A program made the translations under genes and the position numbers. The notes below the pieces were generated by a model. It made no database searches and was not told where the DNA came from. It saw only the letters and a list, made by a program, of their open reading frames with translations. Shown here in pieces: positions 51,580-60,515 of a stretch of DNA of 64,000 bases. The DNA is from Granulosicoccus sp045106475 (GTDB taxonomy: Bacteria > Pseudomonadota > Gammaproteobacteria > Granulosicoccales > Granulosicoccaceae), in contig JBGCEO010000015.1 in NCBI GenBank assembly GCA_045106475.1, positions 1 to 64,000 on the forward strand, given 5' to 3'. Positions within the stretch are counted from its first letter, which is position 1; every line of letters starts with the position of its first letter.

Positions 51580-52404
51580 CTACTTAACGCAGTCAAAAGC
51601 ATCTGCATCGGGATGATTGAATTTTCCCGTTTTTAAATAAGCTTGAACTTGCTCGATCACCACGTCATTGTTCATGATAAAAGTGTGTGAACTTGGCACC
51701 GCTAAAAAACCACACATACCTTCTACCTTAGTACTCTCGACCGAAACCTTTCCATCATCGGGATTGGGTAAAAACTGAGAGAGTATGTAGTTTACTGTTT
51801 GTGTGCCAGCAATAACGCCAAGATCGAATTCAACCTTACCCAGACGCATCACTGCACTGTGCTTATCAGCACTTAGCTGTTCAAATGAGGGACCGTGGTA
51901 CCACTCGACTCCCGGCACTTTGATCATTTCGTCAACTACCTCACTACCGTTGTTGGGCGGCGCTAGCATAACCACCCGACCTAGAGAAGTTATCCGCTTG
52001 TTGGCAAAGTACTGACGAACCAGAATTCCACCCAAAGAATGGGTGACAAAGTTAACCCTGCCACTAGTTTTTAAAGCACATTGTGTCAGACCACGCCCCA
52101 CTTCCAACTCCGCCAAAACCTCAATCGTGTTGGATCTGGATTGGTAGTCAAGATTGACTACATGATAATCAGCTACTGAAAGTGCATCGGCCAGATCCTG
52201 CATCGATGAGGCTGTTCTTGCCAATCCATGTAACAAGACAACGCAGGGCTTTGCCGATTTCCCGGTCAAATTTGATCGAGTTGCAGTTGCAGTTGCAGTT
52301 GCAGTTGCAGTTGCAGTTGCAGTTGCAGTTGCAGTTGCAGTTGCAGTTGCAAACAATAATCCTGCAAGCACAGCTGTGCCAACTTTTTTCGGGGCCAAAC
52401 GCAC
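51580..52404 (-). CDS. Exported alpha/beta hydrolase (lipase-like) with Ala-Thr repeat
   Basis: The 274-residue protein has a short basic start, a hydrophobic stretch, then a pure Ala-Thr repeat (about residues 19-42) coded by twelve GTTGCA units. The hydrolase domain follows: CVVLLHGLARTASSMQDLADALS with the oxyanion HG, and NFVTHSLGGILVRQYF with the nucleophile Ser in a THSLGG elbow. The His is likely in SSHTFIMNND near the end. The likely substrates are esters or lipids, unknown in detail. The start is GTG at 52404, 15 bp beyond the Mrp operon stop. Confidence 0.85.
   Translation of the reverse strand: MRLAPKKVGTAVLAGLLFATATATATATATATATATATATATRSNLTGKSAKPCVVLLHGLARTASSMQDLADALSVADYHVVNLDYQSRSNTIEVLAELEVGRGLTQCALKTSGRVNFVTHSLGGILVRQYFANKRITSLGRVVMLAPPNNGSEVVDEMIKVPGVEWYHGPSFEQLSADKHSAVMRLGKVEFDLGVIAGTQTVNYILSQFLPNPDDGKVSVESTKVEGMCGFLAVPSSHTFIMNNDVVIEQVQAYLKTGKFNHPDADAFDCVK
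52280..52351. repeat. Twelve perfect GTTGCA repeats (coding, in frame)
   Basis: The hexamer GTTGCA is repeated twelve times without mismatch. On the minus strand it encodes Ala-Thr 12 times, next to the signal sequence of the lipase-like gene. Because the unit is 6 bases, gain or loss of units keeps frame, so slippage would change length, not switch the gene off. Confidence 0.95.
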
Positions 52405-52419
52405 TTGGAACCAATCCGA

Positions 52420-54111
52420 CTAGAACAAGTTAGTTAGCAACAATATAAACATCAGTACAACGATGACAAACATCATGCTCGCAACACTCCAACCTCTGGC
52501 CAGCGGTGCTCCCGGGCGAGAGATGCGCTCAATAAGACCACAGCCACTGGCAATCACTCCCAATGCGAGTTGCCGAGCGCCAGTGTTTATCGCCACGACA
52601 TTCCTTGTAACAGCGGGAAGATGCTTGGGAATAAATTTACGATAGACCCAGTCAGTGTCAATATTAGTTGCCCGAATTTCAGGCGGATGCAAACCTGATC
52701 TCATCAGAAAAACGAAAGCGAGCAGTGCAAACAAAAGCAGTTGGAATTGCACCAGAACATGATCGACAGTGTAAGGTCGATAGTCGATATCATAAGGAAG
52801 CAAACTGTAGAGCAAGCCGGGGAACACACCAATTATCACGCAAAGCGCCGCTGTAATGATCATGGCCACACGCATATGTATAGGTGCTTCTGCCGGTCGC
52901 TTGCCGCTGTCATGCGCGAAAAAGGTAAAGTACGGAATCTTGATACCGGAATGGCTAAGCACACCGGCCGACGCGATCAGTAAAGCTAGCCAGACCAGGT
53001 AGTAGCCATTAGAAGCAGACGCATCCAGAATCAGTGATTTGGATACAAACCCACTAAACAGTGGAAAAGCGGATATCGATGCTGCTCCAATCAAACAGCA
53101 CACCATGGTGACAGGCATCGTCTTGTATAAGCCTCCCAATTCAGAGGCTTTGGATGTTCCTGTTCTATATAGCACCGCACCCACACTCATAAACAAAAGT
53201 GATTTATACAAAATGTGGCAAAACGCATGTGCTGCCGTGCCGTTCAGTGACAGTTCTGTGCCGATACCTACTCCCACAACCATGAATCCAAGCTGGTTGT
53301 TAAGGCTGTAAGCCAGTACACGTCGTAAATCGTTTTCGATTTCAGCAAAGAAAATCGGAAACAGGGTCATCACCGCTCCAATGTAAATAAGGATCTCGGT
53401 TCCCGCATAACCACGGGCCAATGCATACACAGCCATCTTGGTCGTAAACGCAGACAAAACGACGGTGCCGGTAACCGTGGCGGCGGGATAGGCATCCTGC
53501 AGCCAGTTATGCAGAAACGGGAAGGCACACTTGATACCGAAGGAAAGAAAGATCAACCACGTTCCTACACTCACTAGTCCCAAGTGTTCAAAAGCAATGG
53601 AACCGGTATCCTGATAGTGAACCAGCAGACCGGCGAGCAGCAGCACACCGGAAAGAACCTGAATAATAAGGTAACGCATGCCTGTGGCATACGCGGCAGG
53701 CGTACGGCGCGCCCAGATAAGGAACACCGACGCTACGGCTGTACCTTCCCACCAGAGAAAGAGTGAGATAAGGTCTCCGGCAAAGACGCCTCCAATGGCA
53801 GAGCCGGCATAAGCCAGTGTTGCTACTTGTTGAACGGTATCGCGGACATGCCAGGCATAGAGACCTGCCAGAAACGCTGCAATTGAAAAAATAATACCGA
53901 AAATCAGGGACAGCTTATCGACACGCATAAAGGTCAAGTCAAACCCGATGACCGAAATGACTGCGTGTTGCCCCATGGCATAGGACAGAATGACAAGCAA
54001 ACCTAGTATTGGCACTCCCAGCAGCAACAATGCGCGAAAGCGTGGCGCAAGCAGCGGGCAGAGCAACGCTGCAAACAAATAAATAAACGGTGGAGCCAAT
54101 ACAGTTGTCAT
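52420..54111 (-). CDS. Mrp/complex-I-type antiporter subunit, MrpD/NuoL family (third D-like subunit)
   Basis: The 563-residue protein has about 14 membrane helices and the NuoL/MrpD proton-channel signatures: the TM5 Glu in LFLWWEGTAVASVFLIWA, Lys in FGIKCAFPFLHNWLQDAYPAATVTGTVVLSAFTTKMAVYAL, and GFMVVGVGIGTELSLNGTAAHAFCHILYKSLLF. It is the largest of three such proteins in the operon and may take the MrpA-like position. It overlaps the small membrane protein gene by 4 bases (ATGA). Its C-terminal helices and charged tail resemble those of NuoL relatives only loosely. Confidence 0.9.
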   Translation of the reverse strand: MTTVLAPPFIYLFAALLCPLLAPRFRALLLLGVPILGLLVILSYAMGQHAVISVIGFDLTFMRVDKLSLIFGIIFSIAAFLAGLYAWHVRDTVQQVATLAYAGSAIGGVFAGDLISLFLWWEGTAVASVFLIWARRTPAAYATGMRYLIIQVLSGVLLLAGLLVHYQDTGSIAFEHLGLVSVGTWLIFLSFGIKCAFPFLHNWLQDAYPAATVTGTVVLSAFTTKMAVYALARGYAGTEILIYIGAVMTLFPIFFAEIENDLRRVLAYSLNNQLGFMVVGVGIGTELSLNGTAAHAFCHILYKSLLFMSVGAVLYRTGTSKASELGGLYKTMPVTMVCCLIGAASISAFPLFSGFVSKSLILDASASNGYYLVWLALLIASAGVLSHSGIKIPYFTFFAHDSGKRPAEAPIHMRVAMIITAALCVIIGVFPGLLYSLLPYDIDYRPYTVDHVLVQFQLLLFALLAFVFLMRSGLHPPEIRATNIDTDWVYRKFIPKHLPAVTRNVVAINTGARQLALGVIASGCGLIERISRPGAPLARGWSVASMMFVIVVLMFILLLTNLF

Positions 54112-54563
54112 GGCTGATGACCACCCGAGGTATCGCCACTATTGTTGGAAGCAGACGAAGTCTGTTTTCCTCTAAGCTCATCGAACAACGTGCGCAAGGA
54201 GTCGCTTGAGCGGTGATCGTGCGCTATCCGTTCAGTTCCCTGCTCTGGATAAGGTTCGGAATCAACGCCATTGGGTGCGTAATAGTCTTCATAACGACGA
54301 ATAACGAGCCTGAGCAATCTGGCGCCCAGAACTATAACCGTAAACGATACAAATCCTGCAATGGCATGAAATCCGTAAAACCCCTCACCGGGTACTTTCG
54401 TATGCCGGTGCCAAAAGAAATCCATCAGAAACAGGAAAATACAGAGGCCCGCTAGTACACGCACGAGCCGTTGAACACCCTCTGCAGAATCTACCCAAAG
54501 AAGATGACGGGCAAGAGGCGCTATCGAATCCGCCTGTTTGGCCGAGCTTTTGTCAGGATTCAT
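54108..54563 (-). CDS. Two-TM membrane protein of the Mrp operon, unknown family
   Basis: The protein is about 151 residues with a short acidic/Ser start, two hydrophobic helices (LVRVLAGLCIFLFLMDFFW and YGFHAIAGFVSFTVIVLGARLL), a basic linker and a polar tail with DHRSSDSLRTLFDELRGKQ. It lies between two MrpD-like genes and overlaps both (ATGA junctions). No family is recognised, and its place in the operon is the only hint: an assembly or accessory subunit is a guess. The start could be the ATG at 54569 or the one at 54563. Confidence 0.75.
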   Translation of the reverse strand: MNPDKSSAKQADSIAPLARHLLWVDSAEGVQRLVRVLAGLCIFLFLMDFFWHRHTKVPGEGFYGFHAIAGFVSFTVIVLGARLLRLVIRRYEDYYAPNGVDSEPYPEQGTERIAHDHRSSDSLRTLFDELRGKQTSSASNNSGDTSGGHQP

Positions 54564-56023
54564 CGCCATTGGATTAGTCCAATAAGTTCGGTGAGTGGTT
54601 GGGGATAAAGAAACAGCAGCACACACATAGTCGCAGTGAGCACTATGGCTGCCAGACAGGCAAAGGGTGCTTCCTGCCGAACAGCAGTTTCACCGGGGGC
54701 CAGATCAGGATCGGGCTTGAAGAATGCACGCAACGGGATAGGCAATAAGTAGGCTATGTTTAGCAAGGTACTGAGCATGAGAACCAGCGCCCAAATTATC
54801 GTACCGCTATCCAGTGATCCGCCTGCGATCAGCAACTTGCTCCATACTCCGCCAGCCGGCGGCAAACCTATGATGCTCACAGCTCCTATAAAAAATGCCC
54901 CCATGGTTATCGGCATCCGACGTCCGATACCATCAAGCTTGGAGATTTCGGATTTATGCAAGGCCACGAGAATGGCACCTGCGCAAAAGAACAGCGTGAT
55001 CTTGCCAAATGCGTGCATGGCAATATGCAACACACCGCCGCTCACAGACATGACGGTTGCCAGCAGTGCAGCCATGATGATGTACGCAAGCTGACTGATC
55101 GTTGAGTAAGCCAGTCGAGCTTTGAGATTGTCTTTGGTAAAAGCAACCACCGAGGCCGCTATCACGGTAAATGCAGCAACCGGCAACAACCAGTCTGCAG
55201 CGCCTGTTGACGCCACTGTGTCGATGCCAAACGTGTAGGTCACTATTTTCAACAGGCTGAACACACCGGTCTTGACCACTGCCACAGCATGCAGCAATGC
55301 ACTCACAGGGGTGGGAGCCACCATCGCTGCAGGTAGCCAACGATGAAACGGCATGATGCCGGCCTTCGCGATACCAAACACAAACAAGGCCAGCAAGAGC
55401 GCCATTGAACCTTTGCTCAAACCCGCATCGTCCAACACACCGCCAGGCACAAAATCCAACGTACCCGAAGCTGTTGCTGTCCAGACAACTGCTGGTAACA
55501 AAAAGCCGATGGACGTGGACATCAGGATGCCCAGGTACACTCGCCCTGCTTTTCTCGCATTATCTCCACCTGCATGAGTGACCAGTGGAAAGGTCGAGAT
55601 GGTAATCACCTCATAGGCCACAAACAGGGTGAGCAAATTATCGGCGTACGCCGCAGCCATGACGGCCGCTAACGCGATGGCGAAGCAGGTATAAAAACGG
55701 GTTTGGTTGATTTCATGGTGACCACGCATGTAGCCGATACTGTAGACAGTGGTAACCACCCAGAGAAAACTAGCCAGCAGACCAAACATGACGCCCATCG
55801 GTTCTGCTGAGAGTTTTAGCGAGTAGTCCGCTAACAGTCCAAACTCACCGCTCTGCGGGATAGCACCGGCAGATAGATCATCAAATATCTGCTTATTGAT
55901 AAACAGCAGCACGAGTCCTGCAATAATTATTGAGCCTTCACGAAGATTTTTTCGCGCTTCACCAAAGTAGATGATGAACGGTATAACAAGCAGAGGCGGC
56001 AGCAATGTCCAGAGTGGATTCAT
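54560..56023 (-). CDS. Monovalent cation/proton antiporter subunit D-like (second)
   Basis: The protein is about 487 residues from ATG 56023 (MNPLWTLLPP) with about 14 helices. Channel residues are the TM5 Glu in LFVAYEVITISTFPLVTHAGGDNARKAG, the TM7 Lys in GIAKAGIMPFHRWLPAAM and the Lys in HAVAVVKTGVFSLLKIV. HIAMHAFGKITLFFCAG and LPPAGGVWSKL match the MrpD/NuoM/NuoN superfamily. The gene follows mrpD, with the start two bases from its stop, and overlaps the two-TM protein gene. Confidence 0.9.
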   Translation of the reverse strand: MNPLWTLLPPLLVIPFIIYFGEARKNLREGSIIIAGLVLLFINKQIFDDLSAGAIPQSGEFGLLADYSLKLSAEPMGVMFGLLASFLWVVTTVYSIGYMRGHHEINQTRFYTCFAIALAAVMAAAYADNLLTLFVAYEVITISTFPLVTHAGGDNARKAGRVYLGILMSTSIGFLLPAVVWTATASGTLDFVPGGVLDDAGLSKGSMALLLALFVFGIAKAGIMPFHRWLPAAMVAPTPVSALLHAVAVVKTGVFSLLKIVTYTFGIDTVASTGAADWLLPVAAFTVIAASVVAFTKDNLKARLAYSTISQLAYIIMAALLATVMSVSGGVLHIAMHAFGKITLFFCAGAILVALHKSEISKLDGIGRRMPITMGAFFIGAVSIIGLPPAGGVWSKLLIAGGSLDSGTIIWALVLMLSTLLNIAYLLPIPLRAFFKPDPDLAPGETAVRQEAPFACLAAIVLTATMCVLLFLYPQPLTELIGLIQWR

Positions 56024-56024
56024 A

Positions 56025-57512
56025 TCAGAAACCACCCAATAATTGCCTGGCAGCTTCGCCAGCGATGTTAAGTGTGACGCTGCCGTTGATGCCGAAGTAC
56101 AAGCCGACAGCAATCAGGCCATACATCGGTATCAACATACTGACAGGTGCTTCGCGCATTCCGGACGACTCTGCGGTTGATTGGCGTGATTCGCGAAACA
56201 GCATGGCTTCGATCACACGACCCACATAGATAACCGCCAGCAAGGAGCTCACCAGTACCAAGCCGGCTATTAGCCACCACCCCTGCTCCATGGCCGCGCC
56301 AATCAACGTGAACTTACTAACGAAACCAACCGTTAGGGGCACACCGATTAGTCCAAGGCCAGAGATGATAAATGCAACGCAGGTAAAGGGCATTTGCTTG
56401 AACAGGTTATCGAAAGACGGGCGATGAGAGTGTCCCAGCTGATAGATGATGCAACCCACTGACATGAACAGGGCTGCCTTGACGATCGCATGATTCACGA
56501 TATGCACAATGCCCGCAGTCAATCCAGCCTGTGTGGCAAGGCTGATACCGGCCACTATATAGCCAATCTGCGCAACGCTTGAATAGGCAAGCATTCGACG
56601 CAAGTCTGTCTGGAAAATTGAAACCAAAGACATCAGTACAAAACCAGCCACGGCTGCCGGAAGTAATACTTTATTGAGCAACAAAACGCCAAAACTGTAA
56701 TCGTCGCCAAAGATACTAAAGAAAAATCTAAGCAACACATACAGCGACACTTTGGTGGCCGTGCCGGCCAGAAAGGCTGTTACCGCAGTGGGTGCATAGG
56801 TGTAAGCATTGGGTAGCCACGCGTGCAACGGAAACACGGCCGCCTTGATCATCACACCCATGGTGATAAAACTAAACGCAACCAAAACCGCCCGCTGCGA
56901 CTCACTGTCTGGAATGCGTTCGGACAGATCAACCATGTTAAGCGTGCCGGTCGCGGCGTATAGGAATCCTATTCCAATCAGGATAAACGATGCACCAACA
57001 CTGCCTAAAACGAGATAACGAAAACTGGCCGTTAGCGCACGCCTGTCATCACCAAACGAAATAAGCATATAGGTAGCCAGTGACGACACTTCCAGGAATA
57101 CAAACACATTGAACGCATCGCCGGTAATAACGATGCCCAGTAAACCTGTTACACACATCAGCCAGGCAGCATAAAACAGATAGTGTTTTGCTATGGGGAC
57201 CGACTTGGAAACACTTTTATAAGCGTAAATCAACACCACGGCACTCAAGCCTGACACGAGCATCAGAACCGATGCGTTCATTGCGTCAATGTAGTACTCG
57301 ATTCCACTCGGCGCTGCCCAGCCACCCACAGCATAGCGAATAACTCCGGTATCAAGAACTTGCTGCAATAGTTGCCAGGACACCCAGAAAGCAAATAGGT
57401 TGGCAACCATCGCGATCGCCCAACTTGCCTTTGCATGTCGCACAATCACGCACAGCGGAGCTGCCAGCATGGTGATCAGAATTTGCAGAGCCGGAAATTG
57501 CTCGGCAATCAT
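56025..57512 (-). CDS. mrpD: Monovalent cation/proton antiporter subunit D
   Basis: The 495-residue protein is the best MrpD/MnhD match of the three, with FVFLEVSSLATYMLISFG (TM5 Glu), GVMIKAAVFPLHAWLPNAYTYAPTAVTAFLAGTATKVSLYVLLRFFF (TM7 and TM8 lysines) and VHIVNHAIVKAALFMSVGCIIYQ. Mrp antiporters exchange Na+ or K+ for protons and support growth at high pH and salt. It overlaps mrpC by 4 bases, and the next D-like gene starts right after its stop. Confidence 0.95.
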   Translation of the reverse strand: MIAEQFPALQILITMLAAPLCVIVRHAKASWAIAMVANLFAFWVSWQLLQQVLDTGVIRYAVGGWAAPSGIEYYIDAMNASVLMLVSGLSAVVLIYAYKSVSKSVPIAKHYLFYAAWLMCVTGLLGIVITGDAFNVFVFLEVSSLATYMLISFGDDRRALTASFRYLVLGSVGASFILIGIGFLYAATGTLNMVDLSERIPDSESQRAVLVAFSFITMGVMIKAAVFPLHAWLPNAYTYAPTAVTAFLAGTATKVSLYVLLRFFFSIFGDDYSFGVLLLNKVLLPAAVAGFVLMSLVSIFQTDLRRMLAYSSVAQIGYIVAGISLATQAGLTAGIVHIVNHAIVKAALFMSVGCIIYQLGHSHRPSFDNLFKQMPFTCVAFIISGLGLIGVPLTVGFVSKFTLIGAAMEQGWWLIAGLVLVSSLLAVIYVGRVIEAMLFRESRQSTAESSGMREAPVSMLIPMYGLIAVGLYFGINGSVTLNIAGEAARQLLGGF

Positions 57513-57877
57513 GCGTCCGGCTCCTGTGCTTCGATAGCCTTCAGTTCGTCTTCTTCTATCGTGTTATAGCTCTCATAAATCCGCACGATCAACGCAAGCG
57601 CCACTGCCGTGGTTGCCACGCCGACAACAATCGCCGTTAATATCAGGACATGCGGAACAGGATTTGAAAACACCAGCGTTTCACCCTCAACCAGTATTGG
57701 CGCGGTGCCACCCTTGACTTTACCCAGTGTTATGTAGAGGTAGAAGATCGACGTCTGAAATAAACCCAGACCAATAACTTTCTTAATCAGGTTATAACGC
57801 GCAATCATGATGTACAGACCTGCCATCATCAGAATGATCACGACCCAATAACTGTACAGTCCGGCTATCTGACTCAT
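57509..57877 (-). CDS. mrpC: Mrp antiporter subunit C (NuoK-like)
   Basis: The protein is about 122 residues from ATG 57877 (MSQIAGLYSYWVV). Three membrane helices and the conserved GLYIMIARYNLIKKVIGLGLFQTSIFYLYI and GGTAPIL...DPVPH-like NPVPHVLILTAIVVGVATTAVALALIVRIY motifs match MrpC/MnhC and NuoK. Charged residues of NuoK used for proton transfer are partly kept. It overlaps mrpD by 4 bases and lies 22 bases after mrpB. A longer frame upstream would overlap mrpB and is not supported. Confidence 0.93.
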   Translation of the reverse strand: MSQIAGLYSYWVVIILMMAGLYIMIARYNLIKKVIGLGLFQTSIFYLYITLGKVKGGTAPILVEGETLVFSNPVPHVLILTAIVVGVATTAVALALIVRIYESYNTIEEDELKAIEAQEPDA

Positions 57878-57899
57878 TAGCGCACACTCACTTGGATGT

Positions 57900-58331
57900 T
57901 CATTGGCGCTTGCATGCAAAACAATAAAACAAACTGATAATCACCGCAGTTACCGTGATACCAACACCGAGTTCCACAGCAAAAATGCCCCAATGCTGCC
58001 CATGCAACGGATCATGTGCCAAGACATCATAGTCAAGCAGATTGCCGCCGAGCAGCATGGTGACAACCCCGGTACCGGCATAGAGAAGAACACCCAGAGA
58101 CATCATCACACGCAACACACCTGGTGATAGAACCGAGCGAGTCCGCTGAAGACCAAAGATCAGACCGTGCAGAATAAAGGCTGTGGCAAAAATCACGCCT
58201 GCCTGAAACCCACCACCAGGCCCGTAGTCGCCATGGAATTGGACGTAGAGACCAAACATCAACACAAACGGGATGATCAGTTTGGTTATTACCTGTAGTA
58301 CGCGATGGCGCTGTCTTGGATAGAGTTTCAC
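57900..58331 (-). CDS. mrpB: Mrp antiporter subunit B
   Basis: The 143-residue protein has four helices and the MnhB-domain pattern: VITKLIIPFVLMFGLYVQFHGDYGPGGGFQAGVIFATAFILHGLIFG with the conserved GGGFQ, and LLDYDVLAHDPLHGQHWGIFAVELGVGITVTAVIISLFYCF. The GTG start is preferred. It follows the MrpA-like C-terminal gene and precedes mrpC on the minus strand. The family call is firm. Confidence 0.92.
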   Translation of the reverse strand: MKLYPRQRHRVLQVITKLIIPFVLMFGLYVQFHGDYGPGGGFQAGVIFATAFILHGLIFGLQRTRSVLSPGVLRVMMSLGVLLYAGTGVVTMLLGGNLLDYDVLAHDPLHGQHWGIFAVELGVGITVTAVIISLFYCFACKRQ

Positions 58332-58340
58332 AATGCTCGC

Positions 58341-58949
58341 TCAAGAATGACTTTGTCTATCATCGTCCTTTATAACCGGAGAATCTCCCGGTGCGTCTTC
58401 CGGAGCTTCTTCTTCCGGGCGTCGGCGCTTGAGTCCTAATATGCTAAGCACCGCAATACCAGCTGCAAATACAACCATGGTTTCACCCAACGTGTCATAG
58501 CCTCTGTAGCTTGCAAGTACAGAGGTAACGATATTGGGAGGTCCTACTTCCGAGCCGGATTCCTGCAAAAAACGTACTGCCAATTCCGGGTGAGTCTGCG
58601 CCGGTGACTCGGCACTGCCGTAGTGTGGCATATCCAGAGTGCCGTATATCAACAAAGCACCGGTAACTACAACAAATACCAGCGCAAGCCAACTATCGTT
58701 TCCACGCGGTTTTTGCTCATGCTTGGTGAAAGACAGAGCACCCAGGAAAAGAATGGTGGATATACCCGAGCCGACAGCTGCCTCGGTAAATGCAACATCG
58801 ACAGCATCCATAACAACAAAAGCACCGGCTGCCATCAGGCTATACAGGCCCAGTAAAATTACCGCACCCAGCAAGTCACGAAGCACAATGATGCCCACAG
58901 CGGTGATTGCAAGAAAGGTCAACAAAACGTTGGCGACAAAGGTTTCCAT
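58341..58949 (-). CDS. MrpA C-terminal-like subunit (DUF4040 plus MbhE-like), separate gene
   Basis: The protein is about 202 residues from ATG 58949. Three helices carry the DUF4040 pattern (LRDLLGAVILLGLYSLMAAGAFVVMDAVDVAFTEAAVGSGISTILFLGAL), a spacer follows, and then the MbhE-like part VTSVLASYRGYDTLGETMVVFAAGIAVLSILGL. The tail is acidic and charged. In Bacillus-type Mrp these parts form the C-terminus of the large MrpA; in the archaeal Mbh they are separate. The start overlaps the mrpG stop by one base (TGATG). It shows that this operon is of the split kind. Confidence 0.9.
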   Translation of the reverse strand: METFVANVLLTFLAITAVGIIVLRDLLGAVILLGLYSLMAAGAFVVMDAVDVAFTEAAVGSGISTILFLGALSFTKHEQKPRGNDSWLALVFVVVTGALLIYGTLDMPHYGSAESPAQTHPELAVRFLQESGSEVGPPNIVTSVLASYRGYDTLGETMVVFAAGIAVLSILGLKRRRPEEEAPEDAPGDSPVIKDDDRQSHS

Positions 58950-59434
58950 CAACCCTGACCCTCACTCGTATCGGGACGCTTATCACCGACGTCGTGCTTG
59001 TCTCCTTGCGCCGCCAGTCGCCGAGCGTCTTCCGCGTCCTGGCCGGACCGATAATCTGATGGTCTTGAGCGCGCAAGTAGAGTTGCTTGCTCTGGCGAAT
59101 CAAGTATCGGCTTACCGTCGCTGTCTTTGGGTACTTGCCCACACAACAGCGCTGTTTTGGCAAGCGCGTGAGACGCAGTTGGGGCTGTAAATAGAGTAAA
59201 AAACAGTATAAGGGTTACTTTGATTGCAGCCATTGGGTCAGCAAAGACAAAAATAGCCTGAATGAGTAGCCCTATCGAAATCATGATAGCGCCGCCAGTG
59301 TCTGTCAGGCTGGCAGCATGCAGACGTGTATAAAGATCCGGCATTCGGATCACTCCCACAGCGCCCGTTATTAAAAACACGCAGCCGCTCAGCATAAAAA
59401 ACCAGCTGACTATCCAGATAAGCCAATCGAACAT
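58949..59434 (-). CDS. mrpG: Mrp antiporter subunit G
   Basis: The 161-residue protein has three helices and the MnhG/PhaG motif: GCVFLITGAVGVIRMPDLYTRLHAASLTDTGGAIMISIGLLIQ, then VTLILFFTLFTAPTASHALAKTALLCG. A polar C-terminal tail of about 55 residues is longer than in many homologues. Start ATG 59434 directly follows the mrpF stop. Stop overlaps the next start by one base. Confidence 0.94.
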   Translation of the reverse strand: MFDWLIWIVSWFFMLSGCVFLITGAVGVIRMPDLYTRLHAASLTDTGGAIMISIGLLIQAIFVFADPMAAIKVTLILFFTLFTAPTASHALAKTALLCGQVPKDSDGKPILDSPEQATLLARSRPSDYRSGQDAEDARRLAAQGDKHDVGDKRPDTSEGQG

Positions 59435-59716
59435 CTAAAAATCGTCCTCTTGGTAAGTGCCGCTATTCAGATCGTCATACTCAAAAAACTTAAGCACAGC
59501 AATCGTGCCGACAAAGTTCATCAGCGCGTACACCAGACCGATATCCAGAAAATCAGGCCGACCAGTCATGAAACCATAGACCGCGATGAGTAATACTATT
59601 TTGGTCCCAACACAGTTAGCCGCAAGCAGACGATCAAATAAGGTTGGCCCCATCAGGGCTCGAGACAAGGTCAAAGCCATTGTGATTAACAAGGCAATTG
59701 CGACAGCAATAAACAT
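59435..59716 (-). CDS. mrpF: Mrp antiporter subunit F
   Basis: The 93-residue protein has three helices and the MrpF pattern: LTLSRALMGPTLFDRLLAANCVGTKIVLLIAVYGFMTGRPDFLDIGLVYALMNFVGTIAVLKFFEY. The Arg and Asp positions around GPTLFDRLLA are typical. It overlaps mrpE by one base (TGATG). Assignment is firm. Confidence 0.95.
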   Translation of the reverse strand: MFIAVAIALLITMALTLSRALMGPTLFDRLLAANCVGTKIVLLIAVYGFMTGRPDFLDIGLVYALMNFVGTIAVLKFFEYDDLNSGTYQEDDF

Positions 59717-60219
59717 CAGCGCTCCGTGCTTCCAAGTTCAAGGTGAGGTTCTACCGCTCGAATATGATCTGCCATTTCACCTTCTTCAAGTTCGTGCAGA
59801 CTATCCTCGTGCAACGCGTGTACAAGAATGTCGTCGTCGGGTGTAAAGCTGATAGTCGTGGTGCCAGGGGTCAGCGTTATAGAGTTAGCATAAATGACCC
59901 GGCCAAGCTCAGTGTTAGGAGTGGCAGAAACCCGACGAAGTGTTGGCTTGATATCCAGTTCCGGAGACCAGACCCGTCGCGTTACGTCAATGTTACTCAG
60001 GACAATCTGCCAGGCCAACCATCCCCAATACTTCACAATACGTAGAAACTGAAAGTAGATGGGTTGATGGCCGTGCTGCAGCACCCGCATTCGGTTAGCT
60101 AGCCAAACAACCAAGGCCACAGACATTATTCCAAGCACAATAAGCTGGGTTTTAAACAGTCCCGAGAGAAAAATCCACAGCAGCGCCATGGTTATCGTAA
60201 GCCTGAAAGTTTGTGTCAT
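59716..60219 (-). CDS. mrpE: Mrp antiporter subunit E
   Basis: The protein is about 167 residues from ATG 60219. Two N-terminal membrane helices (LTITMALLWIFLSGL and LIVLGIMSVALVVWLANRM) are followed by a soluble domain with WLAWQIVLSNIDVTRRVWSPELDIKPTLRRV and ITLTPGTTTISFTPDDDILVHALHEDSL, the standard MrpE features. It is first in the minus-strand operon E-F-G-A'-B-C-D-D-x-D, so its promoter lies in the region 60220-60490. A longer form starting at 60279 is less likely. Confidence 0.92.
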   Translation of the reverse strand: MTQTFRLTITMALLWIFLSGLFKTQLIVLGIMSVALVVWLANRMRVLQHGHQPIYFQFLRIVKYWGWLAWQIVLSNIDVTRRVWSPELDIKPTLRRVSATPNTELGRVIYANSITLTPGTTTISFTPDDDILVHALHEDSLHELEEGEMADHIRAVEPHLELGSTER

Positions 60220-60515
60220 CTGGTGATTAGCGGGCGAACTATTTGTAAGTATAGAGGTACTTAACCCTAACAATAGCATGTCACCACTGCAAAAACCTCA
60301 GATGTGACTGTGCAGATATGCCGGTGGCTGCTACTTATTATTACTATAATCAAGAGTTGCATTACGGAGAGTTGGGTAACTTGACCGTTATCCCTATCGA
60401 GCACTCTGCTAGACTCGCCCCCGAGTTCCAGCATGGTGTGGCCAAGCGCAGACACCCGGAAATTTCTAAATTCACATTCAGCCGTAACTCTTGATTGCCG
60501 AGGACAAGTACTAAC

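Noticed and set aside
52182..52433. Plus-strand frame over the GTTGCA repeat (Leu-Gln repeats), and the Asn-Cys frame
   Set aside because: Every frame of a hexamer repeat stays open. Only the minus-strand frame with the hydrolase domain is a real gene.
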